64,000 nt of DNA from Syncephalis fuscata (lineage: Eukaryota; Zoopagomycota; Zoopagomycetes; Zoopagales; Piptocephalidaceae): assembly GCA_025786725.1 (NCBI GenBank), contig JAHLTZ010000023.1, positions 62,001 through 126,000 of the forward strand. Reading direction: 5' to 3'. A program made the translations under genes and the position numbers. Positions 52,978 to 63,296 of the stretch are shown here, one piece after another; within the stretch, counting starts at the first letter, position 1, and each line of letters opens with the position of its first letter. Under the pieces are notes generated by a model. That model was not told the DNA's origin. It ran no database searches and saw nothing but the letters and a program-made list of their open reading frames with translations.

Positions 52978-53296
52978 CACCCATTTTCTATATTCTCTCT
53001 TTATATCGATTGAATCGATTATATCACTGTACTCTTCAGCCGTCAAAAGCCTTGATTATTTTAACAATAAAATAAATATCCCCTTCCATTTATTTCTGCA
53101 GTCATATATTTGCACCTTTCAAACAAGCGAAAGGCGAGAATCCAAATATATCTTTTTTGGTTCGGTCAATCAATAAATCGATCTAATTTCTGCGGGCGGG
53201 GTCAAGCTTGACGCTTTTTCTTTTTTCTTTACTATTTACGCTTCAGGGCCGCAGTCAGCGTAGCAGTGTCATCTCTCATCTACTTACTATAAAGCC
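52978..53296. other. intergenic between tandem carrier genes
   Basis: This 319-bp stretch must hold the terminator of carrier 1 and the promoter of carrier 2. No obvious motif was seen. Confidence 0.5.
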
Positions 53297-54575
53297 ATGG
53301 CACTACTCAACGACCATACACGCGAATTTGTTGCTGGTACAGTTGGCGGGTGGGCTCAAGTCGTCGTTGGTCATCCATTTGACACGCTAAAGGTAATACG
53401 AAAGCAAAAGACGGCTTTTCATTGAAGCAAGTAACTAACGCAAGCTTGCATAACACTATATTGGTTTGCCTTGTAACTATAGGTTCGTCTTCAAACGCAG
53501 ACACATCCGCCACGCTTTCAAAATGGTATGGACTGTCTTCGCATAACACTAAAGGAAGAAGGTGTAGGTAGACGATAGTAGTAAAGTACAGGTGAACGTG
53601 TATTAATTAATTAATTATATTGTAATTAGCCCATGGGTCTGTACAAAGGTGTTATGTCACCGTTGGCTGGCATTGGTATTTGTAATGCCGTTCTTTTTAC
53701 GGCCAATGGATACTTTAGATCAGTCATACGTGAACACCAGCCAGAATCGGAACGCTCACGACCATTTACAACCGGCGAACTTATGCTTGCTGGTGGTCTA
53801 TCCGGCCTGGCCATGGCCTTGGTCAATTGTCCAGTAGAATTGCTTAAAATCAAGCTACAAGTACAGTTTGGTTCAGCACCGGCCATTGGTTCAGATGGCA
53901 AGCCTATTCGACCAGTAAGTAGTTTGCAATTACAATCTACATGTATCATTACTAATATAAATTACAGTATTCTGGCGTTATTGATTGTGGTGTTCGATCA
54001 TTTAAAGAGTCAGGATTACGCGGCCTATATCGCGGTATTGTACCAACATTTGTACGTGACTTTCCTAGTTATGCAGCCTATTTTGGTAAGTATTCAATGA
54101 TATAAATAATCAATTTACTGATCAAAGCATTATATTTATACATCTATTTTTTATATTATTATAGGTGGCTACGAATTATTAAAACGTAAACTATCCGCTA
54201 ATGGATCAGGTGAAGTAGGCCCACTAGGCATGATATTTGCCGGCGGTATGGCCGGTGTCTTTTGTTGGGTTGTGTGTTGGCCTCAAGATGTTATTAAATC
54301 TCGTATGCAAAGCGATCCAAGGTAACAAGTTAGCATGGTCATAGATTGTTTACTGATCTATCTATCTATCTATGAATATTAGCTATCGATCAACGATCGA
54401 ATGTATTCGTAGTCTCATTCGTCAAAATGGTAGTAATATTGGCAGCTACTTTAAAGGATTCGGTCCAACTATGGCCCGTGCTTTCCCTGCTAATGCAGCA
54501 ACATTTATGGCCTATGAATACACCATGGGCTGGATGCGTGGAAACCAGGAGAAAATAGAAGATAACGATGACTGA
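53297..54575 (+). CDS. mitochondrial carrier family protein, copy 2
   Basis: Paralogue of the upstream carrier with the same three-repeat plan: PFDTLK with VRLQTQ, PVELLKIKLQ and PQDVIKSRMQ. It ends with GFGPTMARAFPANAATFMAYE and a short acidic tail. Exons: 53297-53392, 53483-53563, 53630-53914, 53968-54085, 54165-54321, 54383-54575. Intron positions after the first repeat motif match copy 1, which supports tandem duplication. It lacks the Ser/Pro extension of copy 1. The branch is the carnitine/ornithine/basic amino acid group; the substrate is not determined. No frame break was found. Confidence 0.88.
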
Positions 54576-54755
54576 AAATGCTTTATTTGTTAATGTGCTA
54601 TACAATGTTCTAAACGGTCATAGACCATGACGATAATAGTGTGTGTGTATCATCTCTTCACGGCACTATTAGATAATAAATGACGCGATCTACTATACTA
54701 TACTTTGATATACATCAAATGTTAATTCAATTAAAGTTTATTACTGATATATCGA

Positions 54756-56059
54756 TTAAGAAGTAGCATGAATGGCCTTCTTGGCCGGAGCCGCCAATGA
54801 TGACGGTGCTGGGTGTGCATGTCCTCGACGAGCATCAAATACGCGCAGTGCTTCATCGAGTCGTGCACGTTCTACATCACTCATAGGCAATGAGTGTTCG
54901 GGAGCAGGAAATGCCCGTTGTCTTGTCTCATCATGGTACTGTTTTAGTGCTGCGGTAATTGGTTCAGCCAATCGTGCATATTGTTTACAAAAGCTAGAAT
55001 AATTATAATGTTAATTAATAAATACAAATCATTAATTTTATTTACTTACCGTGGACTAAACTTATCAAATAGACCAAGTACATCTGGGTAGACTAGCACT
55101 TGACCGCTGCACCCAACACCTGCACCAATACCAATAGTAGGAATTTGAAGTCGCTGTGTTACGGCAGCTGCTACTTCATCTGGCACACACTCAATAACAA
55201 TGCCCCAGCAGCCGGCTTCTTGCAAGGCAAGTGCATCTTCAATAATGCTAATAGCCTAGCAGTGTTTCACAAATAGATCGTTCATTAGTAAGCAAAGGGT
55301 AAAAAACAGTCGGTGCTGGTCTTCATTGCGCCATTACTTACTTGATTGGCTTTTTTACCTTGGACTCGGAAGCCACCGTAGGTATTCAGGTGCTGCGGTC
55401 GCAGTCCAATGTGGCCTAGCACAGGTATACCAGCCTGCACCATACGTTTAACACTATCAGCCATTTCACGGCCCGCTTCGAGTTTCACTGCCTCGACATT
55501 GCCTTCCTGCATCATACGGAAGCCATTGCGCACTGCTTGTTCGGCACTTTCTTGAAAACTACCGAAAGGCATGTCCCCAATTAGCATTGCATGACGACAC
55601 CCCCGTCGAGTGGCACGGCAATGGTGCAACATTTCCTGTAGAGTAACGGAGACGGTACTGTCATAGCCGAGTGCCACCATGCCAAGTGAGTCACCCACCA
55701 GGCAGACATCGACGCCAGACCGATCTACCAAAAGACCCGTTGGATAGTCGTAGGCCGTTAGCATTGTTATGGGTTTTTGGGTGTCATAGAGACGACGAAC
55801 GGTTTGTAAAGTTACTTTTTTTCTTGGCTGATCTATTGGCATCAAAATTTATACAATTAATAAACATTTATTAACACATTATACAGATGTGTACATAATA
55901 GCATTTACCTTCGGTTGGAGTGGTTGGACGTGCACTGTAGTAGCGCAAAGGACAGACAGCCGCCAGCGGTAAATGACCTCGTACTCGAGCAATACCAGTA
56001 GCAGCACTAGCACTACGGGCAACACCACTAAACATGTTGCAGGTTGTTCGTAGCCACAT
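54756..56059 (-). CDS. ketopantoate hydroxymethyltransferase
   Basis: Enzyme of the PanB family that transfers a hydroxymethyl group from methylene-tetrahydrofolate to 2-oxoisovalerate to give ketopantoate, the first step towards pantothenate and CoA. Motifs seen: TMLTAYDYP, the metal-binding [59 protein letters not shown] and [15 protein letters not shown]. Exons: 55909-56059, 55342-55832, 55050-55255, 54756-54993. The first exon encodes an Arg/Ala/Ser-rich N terminus without acidic residues in its first 25 positions, consistent with mitochondrial targeting. An ATG at 56035 could be used instead of 56059. No frame break was found. Confidence 0.93.
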
Positions 56060-56330
56060 GAATAAAATATTTGTCTGATGAATGTATTCAAATGCAATTA
56101 GCAAAGTGTAAAGTTAAGGTAAAATACGCAAAAACATAAAAAAGCTCTTTGCCAATAAATGAAACACAGGTGGTGAAATTCTCACGATAACGAAGCTATA
56201 GCGACATTTATTTAAAACAATGAGGAGCCAATGCTTTACCAATACTGTATTCTATAATAATTGAGCTTGATATTAAACTATAGCCATTTTTATCATTACA
56301 TTGACCATTTCGCTAATGAACGTGTTCTAT

Positions 56331-56335
56331 GATAG
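56331..56335. repeat. target site duplication, left
   Basis: The pentamer GATAG directly precedes the 5' LTR and is repeated directly after the 3' LTR at 61757-61761. Five base pairs is the usual duplication length for Ty3/gypsy integrases. Confidence 0.9.
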
Positions 56336-56550
56336 TGTGGTATCAATCTTGGAAACGATGGTATTTAGGAGCGGAGCTCAAATAATTAATATAAATACTA
56401 TCCAAGTTCATATAATTAATAAAGAACAGACTTTCTTACGACTAATCTTCTTGCTACAAATATAAGTGGAGATATCACAATAATATTCAGTGTTTATTGA
56501 TAGTTGTCACCTCGCTCTACCGTCCCCCCAAATCCTCCACCAATACGACA
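56336..56550 (+). repeat. 5' LTR
   Basis: This 215-bp LTR is identical by eye to 61542-61756. Its last bases form one arm of a perfect hairpin with the primer-binding region that follows. Confidence 0.95.
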
Positions 56551-56562
56551 ATTGGTGGAGGA
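56533..56562 (+). promoter_or_regulatory. hairpin over LTR end and primer-binding site
   Basis: Bases 56533-56544 (TCCTCCACCAAT) are the exact reverse complement of 56551-56562, with a 6-nt loop ACGACA that is also the LTR end. The region after the LTR contains TGG two bases in, as expected for a primer-binding site that pairs with a tRNA 3' CCA. Either a tRNA whose 3' end reads TCCTCCACCA primes reverse transcription, or the transcript primes itself as in Tf1/sushi elements. Confidence 0.6.
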
Positions 56563-56696
56563 CCTGGGCAACGTAAAACAATCGTTGCCCGTTCGTGCTC
56601 TCCCGTACCTAAAGACACTAATATTATTGAATACCTTCCACTTGACTCGATCTAATTTTATCTAATAATACCGCTAATATCTCGTCATACATCCAA

Positions 56697-58049
56697 ATGT
56701 CTACTAACGAAAGACTAAGGCCATTAACACGCGCTGCGGCAGCCATCGCCTTACCTATTGATGAACAGGATGAGGTTGATGATCGATCGAATGTATCACA
56801 GAACAATCAACCCGAAGTACCAGTTCCAACGACCCCGGAACAGGCACCCACATCAGTACCATCCAGTACTGCAACAGTGATCCAATTGATCACAGAAAGT
56901 TTTGTCAATACATTGGTACAAAATGCCGGCTCATTATCGACCACAGACAGTGCGCAAATGGCCATCGCGTTAAACTACACACTGCAAAAGTTAGGCCATA
57001 ATCAAATTGCTACCTTACCTTCAATTACCCCTGGCCCTGGGTACACCGTACAAACGCCCGGCACTATTCTGCCGACAGTTGTCCCAACCCATGAAGTCAC
57101 ATCCTCTGCGCCCATAGCGGAATTCAACAATCTAACGGATACTCCCAGTCGTATTCCCAAATCGACTACCTTCGAATCGATAGCTGACAGTGAATCCACT
57201 GATAGCGTATCAGTAATACTACAAAACGATACTCCGCCGGTGAAAAAAATTACACCAGCAGCAAAATTACCCAAGATGGATATCGAAAGGTTAGACGATA
57301 AGGACGACCCGTTAGAATGGTTAAACAGCTTTCAGATGATCGCTGGACTAGCGAAATGGGATGAGCCAACAAAATGCGGTCGCTTATTTTACGGATTACG
57401 TGGCCGTGAGAGTGTTTGGTGCCTTCAAAACACTCCGCGACTAGATGATTATCGTCCTGGACTATTCACACAGTTAGTAAGGGAATTGAAGACGAAATGG
57501 TGTTTAGGCGATCCCGAAGAAATGTTAATGACCAAATTCCATCTGACTCGTTTACGTCCCAATGAGACCCTCCTCGCTTTCGCTGAGCGAGTAGAGAAGG
57601 CCGGTAGTAGCGCTGGTGCTGATACCGACGCCATTTGGTACCAGATTAAATTGGGTACGAATGAATACGTCCGCGATAAACTACGGAACTACCAGATCCA
57701 AACATTGGATGATTTGCGATTCAGAGGAAAAAGTATACCAACAATTGACCCAAATAAGAAACAAATCAACCGATCGGATATCCATGCTGTTCTTAACGAT
57801 GATTCAACCTTCTCTGACGAGCTAGTGTCTAGTTCAGTTCAGATGGTCTCTAATTTGAGTCAGCAACGTTGCCGCCCCAATAACAACAACGGACGGAAAA
57901 GCAAACAACAACAATCTGTTCCTCGTTATCCCTGCGCTATCTGCGATGTTCAAGGACACTTTACACACCAATGTCCAAAATTACCCGCTGCCCGAGCCTC
58001 TGCATTAGGTGGACTACCTAATGTAGACGCTAACGAATCGGAAAACTAA
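56697..58049 (+). CDS. gag: retrotransposon Gag
   Basis: Capsid/nucleocapsid polyprotein of 450 codons. It has a long Pro/Thr/Ser-rich N terminus, a central retrotransposon gag domain (from about residue 190, including PLEWLNSFQ) and one CCHC zinc knuckle near the C terminus, CAICDVQGHFTHQC, of spacing CX2CX4HX4C. The TAA stop at 58047-58049 lies within the overlap with the pol frame. Pol lies in the -1 frame, and the two would form one ORF if a single A were added to the run at 58042-58045. Confidence 0.93.
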   Translation: MSTNERLRPLTRAAAAIALPIDEQDEVDDRSNVSQNNQPEVPVPTTPEQAPTSVPSSTATVIQLITESFVNTLVQNAGSLSTTDSAQMAIALNYTLQKLGHNQIATLPSITPGPGYTVQTPGTILPTVVPTHEVTSSAPIAEFNNLTDTPSRIPKSTTFESIADSESTDSVSVILQNDTPPVKKITPAAKLPKMDIERLDDKDDPLEWLNSFQMIAGLAKWDEPTKCGRLFYGLRGRESVWCLQNTPRLDDYRPGLFTQLVRELKTKWCLGDPEEMLMTKFHLTRLRPNETLLAFAERVEKAGSSAGADTDAIWYQIKLGTNEYVRDKLRNYQIQTLDDLRFRGKSIPTIDPNKKQINRSDIHAVLNDDSTFSDELVSSSVQMVSNLSQQRCRPNNNNGRKSKQQQSVPRYPCAICDVQGHFTHQCPKLPAARASALGGLPNVDANESEN

Positions 58050-61000
58050 GTGGGGTGTCGACGTTTAAGGGTACCGACACCCCCGACCAATTAACAAATC
58101 CCTTGAAAACCGTATCCGTAGTCAATGCCATTTCCGCAACGACATTACTACAGGATGGTACTATCAATGGACACGTAGTCTCTATGCTGATCGATACAGG
58201 TGCTGAAAGTACAGTTATTTCTAGTGCGGTTTGCACTAAAATAGGACTCATTTTGGGCCCACGTACCGATTCATTTGTACGATTAGCTGATGGCCGTCAC
58301 GTTAACACTCGTGGACGCACTCCAGTGCGGATTGAAATCGCTAACGTGGTACGGCAAGTCGATGCAGTTATACTAGACGCTGCCCCGTATAGCGTTCTAC
58401 TTGGTATGGATTGGTTATCAGCCGCTGGTGCCAGCATTGATTGCGCAGCGGGCCGATTGTTCATTGATGGCCAATCCCATGATATAAAATTATCAAATAA
58501 TCCCTCTCCTGGTATACATGTCGTATCCATGGTAGAGAAAGTCAGAAATAGTCGTTTACTTAGTAAGATTAAACAACACTTACTGAGACGGGGTGAACGA
58601 CCCACTAAGAAGATTAATGATGCCGTGTTAGCATTGGCACTATCCCAATCGTCTAGTGAAGAATGGAATGAGTATACGCGTACAGCAAAACTCAATCAAG
58701 TGCTACAGGAATATTCAGATCTCTTTGCGGCGAATCCGAATAATCCTAATGCCACTACTAGAGTTCGCCACACAATCGATACAGGTGACTCACAACCAAT
58801 TAATACACCCCCCTATCGTTCGGCTTATCGACAGAGAGAAAAGATAACTGAAGCAATTGCTGACATGCTCAAGAATGGTATTATTGAACCATCTCGTAGT
58901 CCATGGTCTTCTCCTGTGGTACTAGTCGGTAAGAAGGATGGTGGTGAAAGATTTTGTGTAGATTATCGCAAAATCAACTCTATAACCAAGAAGGACTCAT
59001 ATCCAACTACTCGGATCGATGATGCCCTTGACATGCTGACTGGCGCCTGTTGGTTTACTACTTTAGACCTTGCGTCAGGATATTGGCAAGTTAAGATGGC
59101 CGAGTCCGACAAAGAAAAGACAGCGTTTGTCACTCACGCTGGTCTATATCAATTTAGTGTCATGCCATTCGGTTTATGCAATGCACCTGCGACTTTTCAA
59201 CGATTGATGGATGAAGTATTGGCGGGATTGAAGTGGCATTCGTGTATTGTTTACCTAGATGACATTATCGTGTTTGGTAGAACGTTTGAAGAACACCTAC
59301 AACGACTGAGTGCTGTATTTAAACGACTACGTGACGCTGGACTTCGTCTGAAGCGTAGTAAATGTCATTTCGGACAACAACAACTTGCTTATCTCGGTCA
59401 TGTAGTTAGCGCTACTGGCGTTAAGCCCGATCCAGATAAAGTGTCTGCAGTGCACAATTTCCCTGTTCCCACTGACGTCCGGGGATGTAAAAGCTTTCTA
59501 GGCTTAGCATCTTATTATCGCCGCTTTATTAATCGATTCGCTGAAAGAGCCGAACCCATTCGTCGCCTAGAGAAGAAAGGTACACCTTTTGTATGGTCAA
59601 ACGAACAACAAATCGCTTTTGATGATCTACGAACTGCTTTAACTAGTAATGACGTACTAGCTTACCCAACTCTATCTGAACCATTCCGAATTGAAACTGA
59701 CGCATCTACTTACGGCCTTGGCGCTGTATTATCACAACAAATCAATGATGTATGGCGGCCAATTGCATATGCTAGTAGAGCGTTGAATGATGCTCAAAAG
59801 AATTATTCAGCAACTGAATGTGAATGTATGGCTATCGTTTGGGCCATTGAAAAGTTTAGACCCTATGTTTATGGTAGCAACTTTACTGTAGTTACAGATC
59901 ATTCTGCTTTGCGTTGGCTCATGTCTCGACCTAATCCAACCGGTAAACTTGGGCGATGGGCGTTAAAACTACAAGAGTACCGACCAACCATTGAATACCG
60001 ACGTGGTACTGCAAATGCTAATGCTGATGCATTATCGCGCGATCCTTTACCGTGGCATGAACTGGTCGAATTAGCAGAGCAAGACAAGGCAACTATGGTG
60101 ATGCACATAGCCGAAATACCTGTACCCTTGTTACCCACTAATGAAGAATGGCTATATGCTCAACAAACTGAGGCTGGTACAGCAGATATTTATGCTTACT
60201 TGAAATATGGCGCTGAGTCTACGCTGATGATGTCCGAACCTACTCGTCGCTCTTTACGTAAACGTGCCAAACGCTTTGGATTGGTAAATGACCGAATGAA
60301 AAGGAAAGTTATGAAAAACGGCATTGTGGTAGATTTACTAGATGTAGTACCCAACCAATATCGACCAGTAGTACTATATCATAGTCATGATCAGGAACTG
60401 GCTGGTCATTTGGGTATCACACGTACTCACCAGCGATTACGTCAAAACTATTGGTGGCAAAATATGCACAGTGACGTATGCGATTATGTAGCATCCTGTA
60501 CTGTATGTCAGAAAGTGCGACGTATACACCAACGATCCGGACTGTTACAGTCATTACCGGTGCCAGAAAAACCGTTCGACTTTATTGCCATTGATCTAAT
60601 GGGACCTTTTACTGAATCCAATTATGGAAATAAGTATGTGGCTGTATGTTGTGATTACACCACTCGATGGATAGAAGCAGCGGCCATTCCAGATGCGACG
60701 GCTGAGACGACCGTTCAGTTCCTAATGACTCATATTATCGCTAGGCATGGTATGCCAAGAGTATTACTTACTGATGGTGGAACCAATTTCACATCTGGTT
60801 TGACTACTGGCATAGCACGTAGACTAGGCATACAACGACGGATCACTTCGGCTAGACGACCTCAAACTGATGGACTTGTAGAAAGATTTAATCATACACT
60901 TGCTTCTATGATAGCTAAGTTCACTAGTGATTTTGAACAAGATTGGGATAAGTATTTGCCTTTACTACTATTCGCTTACAGAACGACAAGACAATCGTCG

Positions 61001-61591
61001 GCTGGACACTCACCTTTTCAACTATTGTTTGGACGAGAGGCTACCCAACCGTTGGAAGTCGCCGTCGACCCAGCTCCGACAATTCCGATCCGGTTCCATA
61101 AAAAGGTAGAAGAATATGAAGAATATGTCACCGATCTGCAGTTGAGATTAAACGATGTAAGAGAAAGGGCCAGATTGATGATTGAAGCAGCCCAACGTCG
61201 ACAATCTGCAAGATATAATAAAGGACGACGAAAGGAACCGTTTAAAGAAGGAGATTTAGTGTGGGTGGAAGAACAACTGTTAAAAGGAACAAAATTGAAA
61301 AAGATGAAAGAACGTATCAAAGGACCGTTTAAGGTGATTGACCAGACGTCGGCTGTGAATTATCTCCTAAAGGATTTAGAAACGCAAAGAACGTTTTCTG
61401 AACATGCCGATCGAATGGTGCCCTTACATAACAGGCCCGCACACTTATTATTACCTGCAGTAGCGGTAAACCATTTATCAGTGCCCAACCTAAGTCAAGA
61501 TGATATGTCAGCGGGACGCTTGACAACCAAAGAGGGAGTGTTGTGGTATCAATCTTGGAAACGATGGTATTTAGGAGCGGAGCTCAAATAA
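58034..61591 (+). CDS. pol: retrotransposon Pol (PR-RT-RH-IN)
   Basis: The pol frame opens at 58034 and has no ATG near its start, so it needs a -1 frameshift or fusion with gag. Protease shows LIDTGAEST (about 47 residues after 58055). RT has YLDDIIVF about 400 residues in. RNase H shows ETDASTYGLG near 547. Integrase has an HHCC finger near 780-825 (CTVCQ at its end) and a DDE core with D in IDLMGPF, D in LTDGGTNF and E in LVERFNH. The frame crosses the polypurine tract and ends 50 bp inside the 3' LTR at TAA 61589-61591. All catalytic residues expected for the family are visible. Confidence 0.95.
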   Translation, partial: RIGKLSGVSTFKGTDTPDQLTNPLKTVSVVNAISATTLLQDGTINGHVVSMLIDTGAESTVISSAVCTKIGLILGPRTDSFVRLADGRHVNTRGRTPVRIEIANVVRQVDAVILDAAPYSVLLGMDWLSAAGASIDCAAGRLFIDGQSHDIKLSNNPSPGIHVVSMVEKVRNSRLLSKIKQHLLRRGERPTKKINDAVLALALSQSSSEEWNEYTRTAKLNQVLQEYSDLFAANPNNPNATTRVRHTIDTGDSQPINTPPYRSAYRQREKITEAIADMLKNGIIEPSRSPWSSPVVLVGKKDGGERFCVDYRKINSITKKDSYPTTRIDDALDMLTGACWFTTLDLASGYWQVKMAESDKEKTAFVTHAGLYQFSVMPFGLCNAPATFQRLMDEVLAGLKWHSCIVYLDDIIVFGRTFEEHLQRLSAVFKRLRDAGLRLKRSKCHFGQQQLAYLGHVVSATGVKPDPDKVSAVHNFPVPTDVRGCKSFLGLASYYRRFINRFAERAEPIRRLEKKGTPFVWSNEQQIAFDDLRTALTSNDVLAYPTLSEPFRIETDASTYGLGAVLSQQINDVWRPIAYASRALNDAQKNYSATECECMAIVWAIEKFRPYVYGSNFTVVTDHSALRWLMSRPNPTGKLGRWALKLQEYRPTIEYRRGTANANADALSRDPLPWHELVELAEQDKATMVMHIAEIPVPLLPTNEEWLYAQQTEAGTADIYAYLKYGAESTLMMSEPTRRSLRKRAKRFGLVNDRMKRKVMKNGIVVDLLDVVPNQYRPVVLYHSHDQELAGHLGITRTHQRLRQNYWWQNMHSDVCDYVASCTVCQKVRRIHQRSGLLQSLPVPEKPFDFIAIDLMGPFTESNYGNKYVAVCCDYTTRWIEAAAIPDATAETTVQFLMTHIIARHGMPRVLLTDGGTNFTSGLTTGIARRLGIQRRITSARRPQTDGLVERFNHTLASMIAKFTSDFEQDWDKYLPLLLFAYRTTRQSSAGHSPFQLLFGREATQPLEVAVDPAPTIPIRFHKKVEEYEEYVTDLQLRLNDVRERARLMIEAAQRRQSARYNKGRRKEPFKEGDLVWVEEQLLKGTKLKKMKERIKGPFKVIDQTSAVNYLLKDLETQRTFSEHADRMVPLHNRPAHLLLPAVAVNHLSVPNLSQDDMSAGRLTTKEGVLWYQSWKRWYLGAELK
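61528..61538 (+). promoter_or_regulatory. polypurine tract
   Basis: A purine-rich stretch (AAAGAGGGAG) lies just before the 3' LTR, the usual place for the plus-strand primer. It is inside the pol reading frame. Confidence 0.7.
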
Positions 61592-61756
61592 TTAATATAA
61601 ATACTATCCAAGTTCATATAATTAATAAAGAACAGACTTTCTTACGACTAATCTTCTTGCTACAAATATAAGTGGAGATATCACAATAATATTCAGTGTT
61701 TATTGATAGTTGTCACCTCGCTCTACCGTCCCCCCAAATCCTCCACCAATACGACA
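61542..61756 (+). repeat. 3' LTR
   Basis: This LTR is identical by eye to the 5' LTR. Its first 50 bp encode the last residues of Pol. Confidence 0.95.
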
Positions 61757-61761
61757 GATAG
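61757..61761. repeat. target site duplication, right
   Basis: GATAG follows the 3' LTR, matching 56331-56335. Confidence 0.9.
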
Positions 61762-61837
61762 TAACTTATTTTGGTGGTAGAATAATTTTATTTATTTATT
61801 TTATCTTTTTAATATAACCTAATATTTTAAATTATTT

Positions 61838-62426
61838 ATTAATAAAGATTTTAATTCATTTTCAATATTTTTTATTCATATATTCCATTGTTATATTGTG
61901 TTGTTACAATATCTAATTACGGTATTATGGTCGCGTAGTTATCTACCATGCGATTGATCCATAACATTCATCATGAAGTCGAACAACATGATAACGATAA
62001 CATGTGAATAGACACGACAACAATATACTAAATACTAGTACTAACAATCATAAACAAACAGCTATCCAAGAACATAACTAGTAGATACTTGTTGTTTACT
62101 GACACATGATCAACCATATGAACAAAGCTCAAGTTTTATTAACAATAGTATTTACTATACACTACTAGCTTTATTAGGACTATAATAAACATATCTATAT
62201 TTCTAGTTTATATTATTTTCTCTACTTTAGTTAAAAGTGTCATTTAGTTGTTAAAAGCTTAACTATGGTAATAGATAATTAAAAAAGAATCATTTATTAT
62301 TTATTTTATAATAGCATCAGGCTCATGTTGTACTAAGGCAAGTAATTAATTAGTGGTCACTGATGCTTAGGTGATAGAAGTAGGCTTGGAAAAAAGGTAA
62401 CTATTCAGTTGCTAGTCGTTGCGATG
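61838..62426. repeat. dispersed non-coding repeat, copy 2
   Basis: This is similar in direct orientation to 28826-29412. It lies about 80 bp after the retrotransposon and has no ORF. Edges are approximate. Confidence 0.75.
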
Positions 62427-62982
62427 TAGTGCTAGGTTGTTAACAATCAACAATTATTCTTATATCAATATCAGTACAACATCATTTCATTATATGATAG
62501 TGATAGATTTTTTACTATCCATGGTATATTTACAAATAAACAGTTGATTTTATTGCCAATATATATAACTACAATATTCACATTAACATTGACATATTTA
62601 TACCGGCCTATGCTTGTAGCTAATACAATATAATTGTACATGTTTTTTGTTAATACTATTACTTGATTAATAATTAAGAATTATTGAATACAAATAGAAC
62701 ACAATTATCAATATAGCAATTTGATTGTTTTTTTAAAATGAAACCATAAGTTTATTACAAGTTTGCACAGTTAAATAGGAACAACTAATTGCAAGCTTAT
62801 TAGTAAAAGTGATTTTATTGACTAATGACTGGATAAACCGGAGCATTGGCCAAAACTTGATATATAAATAGACTGGACGGCGTAGTTGTCAAATGGTCTT
62901 GTTTTTCACCGAATATATACCTAAAGTGTATTGGACCAGTGGTTTGATTACACTACCAATGCTAATGTCTTGAAACCATCGA
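62427..62982. other. AT-rich intergenic, nothing recognised
   Basis: This interval lies between the dispersed repeat and the 3' end of the cysteine-rich peptide gene. No ORF or repeat was seen. Confidence 0.5.
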
Positions 62983-63180
62983 TTATGATTGACACTTGGG
63001 TTTGCATCGAATTTTGCAAAAAACCATGCATTCATGCATGCATTTTTGACATTCTGCACGATTACCACGACGAACCAAAGCTGGATTACCATCCATCGTA
63101 GCTGGTTTAGCATCCACCACGGCTGTAGTGGCTATCAAAGCCACAACGACGGTGCAAACAACGGCAATAGAAAGCTTCAT
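62983..63180 (-). CDS. secreted six-cysteine peptide precursor
   Basis: A 65-residue protein with a clear signal peptide (hydrophobic core VVVALIATTAVV, cleavage likely after VVDA). A short propeptide ends in a dibasic RR that a Kex2-type protease could cut, leaving a basic peptide of about 28 residues with six cysteines spaced C-x2-C-x3-C-x3-C-x3-C-x3-C. The regular spacing suggests two helices held by three disulphides. I do not recognise the family. Roles could be antimicrobial peptide, effector or signalling peptide; none is shown. A second, divergently oriented copy begins at 63941. Confidence 0.7.
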   Translation of the reverse strand: MKLSIAVVCTVVVALIATTAVVDAKPATMDGNPALVRRGNRAECQKCMHECMVFCKIRCKPKCQS

Positions 63181-63296
63181 GGTGATATTAATTTGTTAAA
63201 ACAAACAAATAAAGAGATAGTAGAGTGTGGTTGGTATAGAGTGTATAGTAGTGCGTGTATAGCAAGAAGTAGAGTGTAATGATGATATCGCAGTTG
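63121..63296 (-). repeat. left arm of second inverted duplication
   Basis: This covers the start of the cysteine-rich peptide gene and about 115 bp upstream. It is the reverse complement of 63828-64000 with a few substitutions and one 5-bp length difference. The left limit is set by the window end, since the right copy is truncated. Confidence 0.85.

Larger units (their letters stand above)
56336..61756 (+). mobile_element. complete Ty3/gypsy LTR retrotransposon
   Basis: A 5.4-kb element with two 215-bp LTRs, gag and pol in order protease, reverse transcriptase, RNase H, integrase, which is the Ty3/gypsy order. The LTRs start TGTGG and end GACA. Reading both LTRs through shows no difference, and a 5-bp target duplication is intact, so insertion is very recent and the element may be active. 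I see no chromodomain after the integrase and no env-like ORF. It inserted between the KPHMT gene and a dispersed repeat copy. Confidence 0.96.
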
